From: SG8-30 sp964406445
GTDB taxonomy: Bacteria > Pseudomonadota > Gammaproteobacteria > Steroidobacterales > Steroidobacteraceae
DNA: 64,000 nt
Direction of reading: 5' to 3'
Assembly (NCBI GenBank): GCA_964406445.1
Contig: CAYORU010000004.1
Coordinates: 1-64,000 of the forward strand
Shown here: positions 25,146 to 32,808 of the stretch, one piece after another
Numbering within the stretch: position 1 is the first letter of the stretch
Layout: each line of letters starts with the position of its first letter
Program-made: the position numbers and the translations under genes
Notes under the pieces: model-generated
What the model was told of the DNA's origin: nothing
The model's database searches: none
What the model saw: only the letters and a program-made list of their open reading frames with translations

Positions 25146-25275
25146 ACCTCACGTTCGAGTTGAGGCGACCCCTGATGGCGTAGCGCCTGGGCCGCGGGAC
25201 CGATGATATGCCTTGGCGGTTCCGCGGCCCAGGCGCTACGCCATCAGGGGTCGCCTCTCGAGCGAGGGGTTAGGC
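25146..25275 (-). other. attC recombination site with 41-bp near-perfect stem
   Basis: On the minus strand the site opens with a perfect RYYYAAC core (GCCTAAC, 25275-25269), then CGCTCGAGAGGCGAC, and closes with GTCGCCTCAACTCGAACG followed by GTGAGGT, a core one base off GTTRRRY. Between them, 25162-25202 and 25217-25257 form inverted arms of 41 bp with a single mismatch and a 14-nt loop. The two-base offset between the L' and L'' boxes is the extrahelical-base feature of attC hairpins. Confidence 0.8.
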
Positions 25276-25278
25276 CGC

Positions 25279-25881
25279 TTACGCCAAGCCGGTCTTACCG
25301 ATCTCGATGTGGTGATACCGCGTGATGCGCGGAGAGACTTGGCGCTGCATTCGCACGCGCCCCTCGCGCATGAGAATGCCCAGCACGCTCCAACTGAGGT
25401 AGTTTTTCTGCTCACCGTTGTAGTCGCTCTGCAGACCCAGGTGGTTGACGAGATGCGCGTTTGTCACTCCGGCCGCGTTGACTGCGGCGACTTCAAGAAT
25501 CGCCTCCTTTAGCAGTTCGAGTCCCAGTTGGGCCTTCTCGGCGGCGCCCGGCGGAACCGTGATGTCAGCTCGCTCGCGCACAGCCCCTGTTGGAACCACC
25601 CTGTTCAGGAGCGGACCGCCCGTTTCCACCACGCCATGGGCGGCAATGAGCTGTGCCTCAATGCGCAGGGCGTCTATCTCGCTCAGATCTGACACCAACT
25701 GGCGCACCACAACTTGCTTTCCAGCCTTCTGGATCTGCCGGATGCGCTGGTTCTTCCTTCCCTCCCCTTCTTCGTCCATGTGGGCGTAAGCCCGTGATCC
25801 ACTGCCTTTGCCGATGTAGAAGGGCGTCTTGGGCTCATCGGGATCGAAGAGCGCGTATACGTAGAAAGAGCCTGAGGGCAT
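25279..25881 (-). CDS. Cassette-borne GIY-YIG nuclease-domain protein
   Basis: 200-residue protein. The N-terminal 90 residues form a GIY-YIG domain: FYVYALFDPDEPKTPFYIGKG with the two strand motifs, an Arg in SGSRAYAHM, a Glu in DALRIEAQLIAAHG, and LLNRV. The remaining part (about 110-200) includes a helix-rich region ending in GILMREGRVRMQRQ and ITRYHHIEI, which looks like a winged helix and could bind DNA. An ATG with GGAG upstream lies 29 bp beyond an attC core, and the stop is 4 bp from the next attC. The fold suggests cleavage of DNA; a role in defence or recombination is only a guess. Confidence 0.8.
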   Translation of the reverse strand: MPSGSFYVYALFDPDEPKTPFYIGKGSGSRAYAHMDEEGEGRKNQRIRQIQKAGKQVVVRQLVSDLSEIDALRIEAQLIAAHGVVETGGPLLNRVVPTGAVRERADITVPPGAAEKAQLGLELLKEAILEVAAVNAAGVTNAHLVNHLGLQSDYNGEQKNYLSWSVLGILMREGRVRMQRQVSPRITRYHHIEIGKTGLA

Positions 25882-25909
25882 AGACTCTCCAACGGCAGCC
25901 GATGAAGCG

Positions 25910-26039
25910 GCCTAACGTCCGCGATCAGCGGCGGCGCGCAGTCGGCGCGCCGCTTGCTGAGCGGACCATTCCAGAGCCGCTTGGCCCAACTGCAAGCGGC
26001 GTGACGACAAGCGCCGACCGCTGCATCGCATAGTTAGGA
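25910..26039 (-). other. attC recombination site
   Basis: The clearest of the three. On the minus strand it starts TCCTAAC (26039-26033) then TATGCGATGCAGCGGTCGGC and ends with GCCGCCGCTGATCGCGGAC followed by GTTAGGC (25916-25910), a perfect GTTRRRY core. The two ends pair as GCGAT-CAGCGG-CGGCGC against GCGATGCAGCGGTCGGCGC, leaving unpaired bases on one strand only, as in real attC hairpins. The centre holds further dyads (CGGCGCGC and GCGCGCCG). Confidence 0.85.
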
Positions 26040-26058
26040 TGCCGCACGTTGGTGGCAT

Positions 26059-26568
26059 CTATGAGATCCAATCTAGGACTTGCAGGATCTGATCTTCGCC
26101 CAGGTCGTCACTGACGGAGAACCTGCGGCCACCCCTGCAAATCTGACTGTATGTGACGAGTTTGATCTCAGCCGCAAACGTCTGCCGCTGCGTGCTGTAA
26201 ACAGCCGCCACGCCGTTCTGAAGAGCATCCGCCACAATGTAATGGACGTCGAGAAAGTGGTGCTCCGTAAGAATCAATCCGCGATGGATGTCGGTGTGAT
26301 CTTCCAGAGGAGTCGCCCTTATAACAACTGGAGCAATCTCGCTAGTGTGAGTCGCCACGAACTCGGTAGGCACAAAGACTGTTGCTCCGTCAGCGATGAA
26401 ATAGAAGTGTGGATTCTCCACGGCGGTCTTTAGGGCGATCCACCGCGTACTAGATGATGGCTTGGCATCCTTGGGCGGAAAACAAGCGAGCGAAAGCGTT
26501 GGTTGCGTCAACGCCGTGGCCAGCGAAGCCATGACCAAGAACTGACGCCGCTTGATAGCTCGCAACAT
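26059..26568 (-). CDS. Cassette-borne secreted hypothetical protein with Tat-like signal
   Basis: 169-residue protein from the ATG at 26568. The N-terminus contains RRQFL followed by a hydrophobic stretch VMASLATALTQPTLSLAC, which fits a twin-arginine signal, possibly with a lipoprotein-like cysteine (the lipobox is poor). The mature part is strand-rich with DGATVFVPTEFV and a His-rich stretch LTEHHFLDVHYIV; no catalytic family was recognised. The longer in-frame reading from 26745 crosses the integron core site and is rejected. First cassette of the cluster; function unknown. Confidence 0.65.
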   Translation of the reverse strand: MLRAIKRRQFLVMASLATALTQPTLSLACFPPKDAKPSSSTRWIALKTAVENPHFYFIADGATVFVPTEFVATHTSEIAPVVIRATPLEDHTDIHRGLILTEHHFLDVHYIVADALQNGVAAVYSTQRQTFAAEIKLVTYSQICRGGRRFSVSDDLGEDQILQVLDWIS

Positions 26569-26595
26569 TGGACAAATGCTGATCGGAACCCGGCA

Positions 26596-26602
26596 ACCTA
26601 AC
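26596..26602 (-). other. Integron core site at the array's 5' edge
   Basis: Minus-strand GTTAGGT matches the GTTRRRY core exactly. It lies 28 bp upstream of the first cassette gene start and so marks the cassette boundary. The sequence beyond it (26603-26790) has no partner core within 150 bp, so this may be the remnant of an attI or of a truncated attC. Confidence 0.5.
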
Positions 26603-26641
26603 GCCAAATGGGTCTGAAAGTAGTACCGGATAAACCGATAG

Positions 26642-26657
26642 GCGTCACAAGTGACGC
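26642..26657. repeat. 16-bp palindrome beside the cassette boundary
   Basis: GCGTCAC-AA-GTGACGC, perfect 7-bp arms with a 2-bp centre, in the non-coding stretch between the cassette core site and the DJ-1/PfpI gene. It could be a regulator site or part of a decayed recombination site. No partner copy was found in the window. Confidence 0.5.
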
Positions 26658-26793
26658 ATGACATCCCGGCGTCAGCGTCGGTGCGCGGCAAGCAAACAGG
26701 CGCATGATCCGTCTCCCTGGATCGTCCGCCGCCAGCATGGCTCACGTCGTGGGCGACGGCAAGCCGGCGCCTCGGGGCATCCCGTGAGGGGCG

Positions 26794-27399
26794 CTAGGGA
26801 TCGGGGTGGTACGGCACGTCCATCTGCCGCGCAGCTGCCCGCGCGAGCTCGGCTCCCGCGAGCCGCGCGACCAAGTGCAGGCTCATGTCGATGCCGGCGG
26901 CAATGCCGGCGGAAGTGACGATGCGGTCCTCGTCCACCCAGCGCAGGCCCTCGCGCACGTTCACCCGTGGGTAGCGCGCGCGCAGGTCGGGAACATCCTC
27001 CCAGTGCGTGGTCGCGGCCTTGCCGTCGAGCAGCCCGGCCTCGGCGAGTATGAAGGCGCCGGTGCAGACGGATGCAGTGAGCGCTGCGGTGACGGAGCGC
27101 TCGCGCACCCACTGCACCACGGCGGCGTCGGCCACCTCGTCGTCGACCACGCCACCGGGAATCAGGAGCAGGTCGACCGGCGGGCAGTCGGCGAGCGTGT
27201 GATCGGGCAGGGCGCGCAGCCCTGCACGCGCCCGCACGGGCTCGCGCGAGCGGGCGACGGTGAAGACCCGAAACGGCTGCTCCGCGCCGGGGTGCAGCCG
27301 CCCGTGCACGCGGCTCGCGGTCGTGAACACCTCGTAGGGCCCGGCGAAGTCGAGGACTTCGACCTTGGGGAAGAGGTAGATGGCGACCGCGGTTGCCAT
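26794..27399 (-). CDS. DJ-1/PfpI family protein (isonitrile-hydratase-like)
   Basis: 201-residue glutamine-amidotransferase-like fold protein. The nucleophile elbow is present: LTASVCTGAFILAEAGLLDG, with Cys in SVCTGA and an upstream acidic residue in YLFPKVEVLDFAGPYEVF. The later THWEDVPDLRARYP and VTSAGIAAGIDMSLHLV are common in the AraC-regulator-like and isonitrile hydratase (InhA) branch. No helix-turn-helix domain follows, so it is a stand-alone enzyme. The ATG at 27399 was chosen because the reading frame further upstream is a shadow of the peptidase gene. Confidence 0.85.
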   Translation of the reverse strand: MATAVAIYLFPKVEVLDFAGPYEVFTTASRVHGRLHPGAEQPFRVFTVARSREPVRARAGLRALPDHTLADCPPVDLLLIPGGVVDDEVADAAVVQWVRERSVTAALTASVCTGAFILAEAGLLDGKAATTHWEDVPDLRARYPRVNVREGLRWVDEDRIVTSAGIAAGIDMSLHLVARLAGAELARAAARQMDVPYHPDP

Positions 27400-27428
27400 G
27401 CCGGACTGTGTCCGCGCGCCGTTTGCGC

Positions 27429-28418
27429 CTAGTAGATCTCGACGTCGCGCCGGCCGCGCGCGTCGCGCGCTCCACGGAACATGCCCTCGCTGTTGAACTC
27501 CATCGCGATGTTGCCGTCGCGGTCCACGACGATGACGCCGCCGTCGCCGCCGAGCGCGGCGAGCCGGCCCTGGATGGCGGTGCGCGCGGCCTCGGCGACG
27601 TCGAGGCCCTTGTACTTCATCAATGCGCTGATCTCGTGGGAGATCACGCCGCGGATGAAGAACTCGCCGGTGCCGGTGGCGGAGACGGCGCAGGAGCCGT
27701 TGTCGGCGTAGGTGCCGGCGCCGATCAGCGGCGAGTCGCCGACGCGGCCCCACTTCTTGTTGGTCATGCCGCCGGTGGAGGTCGCGGCCGCGAGGTTGCC
27801 GTCGGCGTCGAGCGCGACGGCGCCGACGGTGCCGTAGTAGCCGATCTCGGCGGCGCTCAGGCGATCGCCGCGCCGCGCCTGCTCGAGCTGCTGCCAGCGC
27901 CGCTCGGTGAAGAACCAGCTGCGCGGCACGAGCTGCAGGCCGCTCTCCAGCGCGAAGTCCTCGGCGCCCTTGCCGGTCAGCAGCACGTGCGGCGAGCGCT
28001 CCATCACGAGGCGGGCGAGCTCGATGGGGTTGCGGACGTGGCGCACGCCCGCCACCGCGCCGGCGCGCAGCGTCTGGCCGTCCATCACCGCGGCGTCGAG
28101 ATCGTTGACGCCCTCGGCGCTGAACACGGCGCCGCGCCCGGCGTTGAACAGCGGCGAGTCCTCCAGGATCTTCACGGCCGCGATCACGGCGTCCATGGCG
28201 GTGCCGCCGGACTCGAGCACGGCGTAGCCGGCGTCGAGGGCCTTGCCGAGGTCCTCGCGGTAGTTCTTCTCGGCCTCGGGGGTCATGGAGGCGCGGCTGA
28301 TCACGCCGGCGCCGCCGTGGATGGCGATCGAGTACATGGGGACTTCCTCGGCAAGGGTGGGGCCCGGCGCCGCGATGGCGAGCAGGATCAGCAGGCGGGC
28401 GATCGGCAGGCGCGGCAT
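27429..28418 (-). CDS. iaaA: Isoaspartyl peptidase / plant-type L-asparaginase
   Basis: 329-residue Ntn-hydrolase of the type 2 asparaginase family, made as a precursor that self-cleaves before the catalytic threonine. The N-terminal signal-like segment ends PGPTLAEE, so it may be periplasmic. IAIHGGAG is the family signature, SPLFNAGRGAVFSAEG follows, and GTVGAVALDADGNLAAATSTGG holds the nucleophile Thr197, with GRVGDSPLIGAGTYAD after it. It removes beta-aspartyl residues from peptides and hydrolyses asparagine. Divergent from pyc. Confidence 0.9.
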   Translation of the reverse strand: MPRLPIARLLILLAIAAPGPTLAEEVPMYSIAIHGGAGVISRASMTPEAEKNYREDLGKALDAGYAVLESGGTAMDAVIAAVKILEDSPLFNAGRGAVFSAEGVNDLDAAVMDGQTLRAGAVAGVRHVRNPIELARLVMERSPHVLLTGKGAEDFALESGLQLVPRSWFFTERRWQQLEQARRGDRLSAAEIGYYGTVGAVALDADGNLAAATSTGGMTNKKWGRVGDSPLIGAGTYADNGSCAVSATGTGEFFIRGVISHEISALMKYKGLDVAEAARTAIQGRLAALGGDGGVIVVDRDGNIAMEFNSEGMFRGARDARGRRDVEIY

Positions 28419-28549
28419 GGGCGGGCTCCTCGCGTGGTCGTGGCCGCAGGCCGCGTGCGGGCCGGGTCGGTGGCCGCTATTATCGGGGAAGCCGGCGGCG
28501 TACGGCCAATCCGCGCCGTCCCACCGCAGAAAATCCCCGGGGAGAGTGC

Positions 28550-31500
28550 ATGATCCGGCCGATCCGCAGGCTCATGGTCGCCAATCGCGGCGAGATCGCC
28601 ATCCGCGTGATGCGCGCGGCGGCCGAGCTCGGCATGAAGACGGTCGCGATCTACTCGCAGGAGGACCGTTTCTCCCTGCATCGGACCAAGGCGGACGAGG
28701 CCTATCTGGTCGGCGAGGGCAAGGGCCCGGTCGAGGCTTACCTCGACATCCCGGACATCGTCCGGGTGGCCCGCGAGGCCCACGTGGACGCCATCCACCC
28801 GGGCTACGGCTTCCTGTCCGAGAACCCGGACTTCGCCGAGGCCTGCGCGGCCGCCGGGATCATCTTCGTCGGCCCGAAGCCGGACACGATGCGCCGGCTC
28901 GGCAACAAGGTGCAGGCGCGCGAGCTGGCGGTGGCCGCCGGCGTGCCGGTGATGCCGGCGACGGGCCCGCTGCCGGCGGATGCCGCCGAGGCGGCACGCC
29001 TCGCCCGCCAGGTCGGCTACCCGGTGATGCTCAAGGCCAGCTGGGGCGGCGGCGGGCGCGGCATGCGCATCGTCGAGGACGAGGCCTCGCTCGCGGAGCT
29101 GGTCGCCACCGCCCGGCGCGAGGCCAAGGCGGCCTTCGGCAACGACGAGGTCTACCTCGAGAAGCTGATCCGCCACGCGCGGCACGTCGAGGTGCAGGTG
29201 CTCGGCGACACGCACGGCGGCCTGGTGCACCTGTGGGAGCGCGACTGCACGGTCCAACGGCGCAACCAGAAGGTGGTCGAGCGGGCGCCGGCGGTGTTCC
29301 TCGACGCCTCGCAGCGCGCGGAGCTGACCGGCTACGCGCTCGCCATCGGCCGCGCGGCCGACTACGTCAACGCCGGCACGGTCGAGTTCCTGCAGGACGC
29401 GGACACCGGCAAGTTCTACTTCATCGAGGTCAACCCGCGCATCCAGGTCGAGCACACGGTCACCGAGATGGTCACCGGCGTCGACCTCGTCAAGGCGCAG
29501 GTCCGCATCGCGCAGGGCGCGAAGATCGGCGAGCCGGACAGCGGCGTCCCCGAGCAGTCGAAGATCGGCGTGACGGGCCACGCGATGCAGTGCCGCGTCA
29601 CCAGCGAGGACCCGGAGAACGGCTTCATCCCGGACTACGGCCGCATCACGGCCTACCGGAGCCCGGCCGGCTTCGGCGTGCGCCTCGATGCCGGCACCGC
29701 CTACACCGGCGCCTTCATCACCCGCTTCTACGACTCGCTGCTGGTGAAGGTGACGACCTGGGCGCCGACGCCGGAGGAGTGCAGCCGGCGCATGCACCGC
29801 GCGCTGTGGGAGTTCCGCGTCCGCGGCGTCACCACCAACCTGCGCTTCCTCGACCAGGTGGTCACCCACCCGAGCTTCGCCGACGGCAGCTACACGACCA
29901 AGTTCATCGACCAGACGCCGGAGCTGTTCCAGTGGCCGCGGCGGCGCGACCGCGCGACCCGGCTGCTCGGCTTCATCGGCAGCGTGATCGTCAACGGCAA
30001 CCCGGAGGTCAAGGGCCGCAAGCGCCCGGCGCACATGCCGGAGCCCCGGCTGCCCGAGCTGCCGGCCGCCGCGCCGCCGCCGGGCAGCCGCCAGATCCTC
30101 GAGGAGCGCGGCCCGAAGGGCCTCGCCGAGTGGATGCTGGCGCAGCAGCAGGTGCTCATCACCGACACCACGATGCGCGACGCGCACCAGTCGCTGCTCG
30201 CCACGCGCTTCCGGACCCACGACATGGCGCGCATCGCGCCGTGGTACGCCGGCCTCGTGCCGGGGCTGTTCTCGGTCGAGTGCTGGGGCGGCGCCACCTT
30301 CGACGTGGCCATGCGCTTCCTGAAGGAGTGCCCCTGGGAGCGGCTCGCGGCGTTTCGCGAGGCCATGCCGAACCTGCTGCTGCAGATGCTGCTCAGGTCG
30401 GCGAACGCGGTCGGCTACACCAACTACCCGGACAACGTCGTGCGGCATTTCGTCGCGCAGGCGGCGCGCTCTGGCATCGACGTGTTCCGCGTCTTCGACT
30501 CGCTCAACTGGGTCGAGAACATGCGCGTCGCGATGGACGCGGTGATCGAGTCGGGCAAGGTCTGCGAGGCGGCGATCTGCTACACGGGCAACCTCGCCGA
30601 CCCGCGCTGCACCAAGTACGACCTGAAGTACTACCTGAAGATGGCCCGCGAGCTCGAGCGCGCGGGCGCGCACGTGCTGGCCATCAAGGACATGGCGGGG
30701 CTGTGCCAGCCGCGCGCCGCCTACGACCTCGTCCGCGCGCTCAAGCAGGAGGTCGGCCTGCCCATCCACTTCCACACCCACGACACGAGCGGCATCGCCG
30801 CGGCGAGCGTGCTGATGGCGGTGGAGGCGGGCTGCGACGCGGTCGACGCGGCGATCGACTCGATGAGCGGCGGCACCTCGCAGCCGAACCTCGGCTCGAT
30901 CGTCGAGGCGCTGCGCCACGGGCCGCGCGCCACTGCGCTCGACCCGGCCAACGTCCGCGTGCTGTCGAGCTACTGGGAGCAGGTGCGTCGCCTCTACGGC
31001 TCGTTCGAGAGCGAGATGCGCTCGGGCGCCTCGGAGGTGTACGTGCACGGCATGCCCGGGGGCCAGTACACCAACCTTCGCGAGCAGGCGCGCTCGCTCG
31101 GCATCGACGACCACCGCTGGCCGGAGGTCGCCCACGCCTACCGCGAGGTCAACGACATGTTCGGCGACATCGTCAAGGTGACGCCGTCGTCGAAGGTGGT
31201 AGGCGACATGGCGCTCGTCATGGTGACGAGCGGGCTTAGCCGGTCGGACGTCGAGGACCCCGAGGTCGAGATCGCCTTCCCCGAGTCCGTGGTGCAGTTC
31301 TTCCACGGCGACATCGGCCAGCCCTACGGCGGCTTCCCCGAGGCGCTGCAGAAGAAGGTGCTGAAGGGCAAGGCGCCGCTCACGCAGCGGCCTGGCGAGG
31401 TGCTGCCGCCGGCGGACCTGGCCGCGCTGCGCAAGCAGGCCGAGGAGCAGTGCGGGCGCGAGATCACCGAGGTCGAGTTCGCCTCCTTCCTGATGTACCC

Positions 31501-31996
31501 GAAGGTGTTCACCGAGTACGTCGCCGACCGCAACGCCTTCGGCAACGTCGGCGTGCTGCCCACCCACACCTTCTTCTACGGCATGGAAGCGGGCGAGGAG
31601 GTCTCGATCGACCTCGAGCGCGGCAAGACACTGATCGTGCGATTCGTCACCGTGAGCGACCCGCACGACGACGGCACGCGCACGGTGTTCTACGAGCTGA
31701 ACGGCCAGCCACGCTCGGTGCGGGTGCGCGACAAGTCGCTCGGCGAGGTGCAGGAGGCGGCGCGCAAGGCGGACGCCTCGAACCCCAACCACGTCGGCGC
31801 GCCGATGCCCGGCACGGTCGCGACCATCGCGGTGGCGGTCGGCCAGAAGGTCGAGCGCGGCGACGTGCTCGTCACCCTCGAGGCGATGAAGATGGAGGCG
31901 GCGGTGCGCGCCGACCGGGACGGCGAGGTGGTCGAGGTCGCCGTGCGTCCCGGCCAGCCGGTGGACGCCAAGGACCTGCTGGTGGTCATGGCCTGA
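28550..31996 (+). CDS. pyc: Pyruvate carboxylase
   Basis: 1148-residue single-chain biotin enzyme converting pyruvate and bicarbonate to oxaloacetate. Domains in order: biotin carboxylase (about 1-460; LMVANRGEIAIRVMRAA, ATP-grasp loop LKASWGGGGRGMRIV, EVNPRIQVEHTVTE), carboxyltransferase (about 530-1000; TDTTMRDAHQSLLATR, metal-site HFHTHDTSG, catalytic lysine in LAIKDMAG), and biotinyl carrier (EAMKM with K1114). Ribosome site GGGGAGAG before ATG. Single-chain PYC is unusual in gammaproteobacteria that use PEP carboxylase, but not rare. The full-length ORF is intact. Confidence 0.97.
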   Translation: MIRPIRRLMVANRGEIAIRVMRAAAELGMKTVAIYSQEDRFSLHRTKADEAYLVGEGKGPVEAYLDIPDIVRVAREAHVDAIHPGYGFLSENPDFAEACAAAGIIFVGPKPDTMRRLGNKVQARELAVAAGVPVMPATGPLPADAAEAARLARQVGYPVMLKASWGGGGRGMRIVEDEASLAELVATARREAKAAFGNDEVYLEKLIRHARHVEVQVLGDTHGGLVHLWERDCTVQRRNQKVVERAPAVFLDASQRAELTGYALAIGRAADYVNAGTVEFLQDADTGKFYFIEVNPRIQVEHTVTEMVTGVDLVKAQVRIAQGAKIGEPDSGVPEQSKIGVTGHAMQCRVTSEDPENGFIPDYGRITAYRSPAGFGVRLDAGTAYTGAFITRFYDSLLVKVTTWAPTPEECSRRMHRALWEFRVRGVTTNLRFLDQVVTHPSFADGSYTTKFIDQTPELFQWPRRRDRATRLLGFIGSVIVNGNPEVKGRKRPAHMPEPRLPELPAAAPPPGSRQILEERGPKGLAEWMLAQQQVLITDTTMRDAHQSLLATRFRTHDMARIAPWYAGLVPGLFSVECWGGATFDVAMRFLKECPWERLAAFREAMPNLLLQMLLRSANAVGYTNYPDNVVRHFVAQAARSGIDVFRVFDSLNWVENMRVAMDAVIESGKVCEAAICYTGNLADPRCTKYDLKYYLKMARELERAGAHVLAIKDMAGLCQPRAAYDLVRALKQEVGLPIHFHTHDTSGIAAASVLMAVEAGCDAVDAAIDSMSGGTSQPNLGSIVEALRHGPRATALDPANVRVLSSYWEQVRRLYGSFESEMRSGASEVYVHGMPGGQYTNLREQARSLGIDDHRWPEVAHAYREVNDMFGDIVKVTPSSKVVGDMALVMVTSGLSRSDVEDPEVEIAFPESVVQFFHGDIGQPYGGFPEALQKKVLKGKAPLTQRPGEVLPPADLAALRKQAEEQCGREITEVEFASFLMYPKVFTEYVADRNAFGNVGVLPTHTFFYGMEAGEEVSIDLERGKTLIVRFVTVSDPHDDGTRTVFYELNGQPRSVRVRDKSLGEVQEAARKADASNPNHVGAPMPGTVATIAVAVGQKVERGDVLVTLEAMKMEAAVRADRDGEVVEVAVRPGQPVDAKDLLVVMA

Positions 31997-32076
31997 GTCC
32001 CGCCCCGCGGCGCAGCCTGCGGGAGAAATTAAACACGCGTTGAGGCGCGCGCCTTGTGCGCCGCGGCGCGCAGGCG

Positions 32077-32102
32077 TCCAATTAACCACCGGGTTAATTG
32101 GA
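32077..32102. promoter_or_regulatory. Palindromic operator of the TetR-led exporter operon
   Basis: Perfect 11-bp arms TCCAATTAACC and GGTTAATTGGA separated by ACCG, ending 7 bp before the regulator ATG and overlapping its ribosome site. A dyad of this length at a tetR start is the usual autoregulatory operator. It is strikingly AT-rich compared with its surroundings. Confidence 0.75.
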
Positions 32103-32109
32103 GGCGGCC

Positions 32110-32808
32110 ATGCCGGCCAGGACGAAAGCGAAGAGCAAGCCGCCGCAGGGCGGCCGGCGCGGCAGTCGGCGCACGCGCGGCCGACCGGCGGCGGCGCCCG
32201 CCCGCGACCTGCGCGCGGAGCTGCTGGCCGCGGCGCGCGAGCTGTTCCTGCGCTACGGCTATCGCGCGGTGTCGGCGCGGCAGGTGGCGGCGAAGGCCGG
32301 CGCCAACCCGGCCATGGTCCACTACTACTTCAAGAGCAAGCAGGGCCTGTACACGGCCATGCTCGGGGAGGCGACGGCGCCGCTCGTCGCCGCGCTCGAT
32401 GAGATGCTGGCGACCGACGCTCCGGACTCGGCCGACCCGGCGGCGCTGATGGCGGCCTACATGCGGGTCGTCGGCCGGCACCCGTGGATCCCAGGGCTCC
32501 TGCTGCGCGAGGTGTTCTCGCCCGAGGGCGCCTACCGCGAGGACTTCATCCGCGAGTTCGCCGGGCGCATCGGACCGCGCGTGGTGGAGCTGATCCGCCG
32601 CGGGGTCGCGGCCGGTCGCCTGCGCGGCGACCTGGACCCCTCGCTCACGCTGGTCTCGTTCCTGAGCCTCGCGCTGTTCCCGTTCATCGCTCACGCCGTG
32701 CTGGGCCGCGTCCTCGGCCAGAAGTTCGACGCGGACGGTCTCGAGGGCCTGGTGCGCCACAGCACGCGCCTGTTCGCGGCCGGCACGGCCGCAGGAGGAC
32801 CGTCATGA
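32110..32808 (+). CDS. TetR family regulator (CecR-like)
   Basis: 232-residue TetR regulator. A basic, Arg-rich leader precedes the helix-turn-helix: LRAELLAAARELFLRYGYRAVSARQVAAKAGANPAMVHYYFKSKQGLY. The C-terminal part is ligand-binding and helical. The ATG at 32110 has GGAGG at 32100-32104; a TTG at 32098 is an alternative. First gene of a four-gene operon (TetR, HlyD, ABC ATPase, ABC-2 permease), the same layout as E. coli cecR-ybhGFSR. It should repress the operon through the palindrome just upstream. Confidence 0.88.
   Translation: MPARTKAKSKPPQGGRRGSRRTRGRPAAAPARDLRAELLAAARELFLRYGYRAVSARQVAAKAGANPAMVHYYFKSKQGLYTAMLGEATAPLVAALDEMLATDAPDSADPAALMAAYMRVVGRHPWIPGLLLREVFSPEGAYREDFIREFAGRIGPRVVELIRRGVAAGRLRGDLDPSLTLVSFLSLALFPFIAHAVLGRVLGQKFDADGLEGLVRHSTRLFAAGTAAGGPS

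Larger units (their letters stand above)
23827..26602 (-). mobile_element. Integron gene-cassette cluster without integrase (CALIN)
   Basis: Four minus-strand genes lie head-to-tail, three adjacent pairs being separated by roughly 130-bp imperfect palindromes whose ends carry integron core motifs (GTTAGGC-like and its complement), plus one further core site at 26596-26602. Each gene starts within about 50 bp after one site and stops within about 20 bp of the next, as in integron cassettes. The cassette genes have visibly lower GC than the flanks. No IntI tyrosine recombinase gene occurs in the window. The far left edge is uncertain because no clear attC follows the GNAT gene. Confidence 0.75.

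Noticed and set aside
28388..32089. Very long minus-strand open frame opposite pyruvate carboxylase
   Set aside because: Composition is typical antisense of a high-GC gene, no motifs; pyc on the plus strand is complete.
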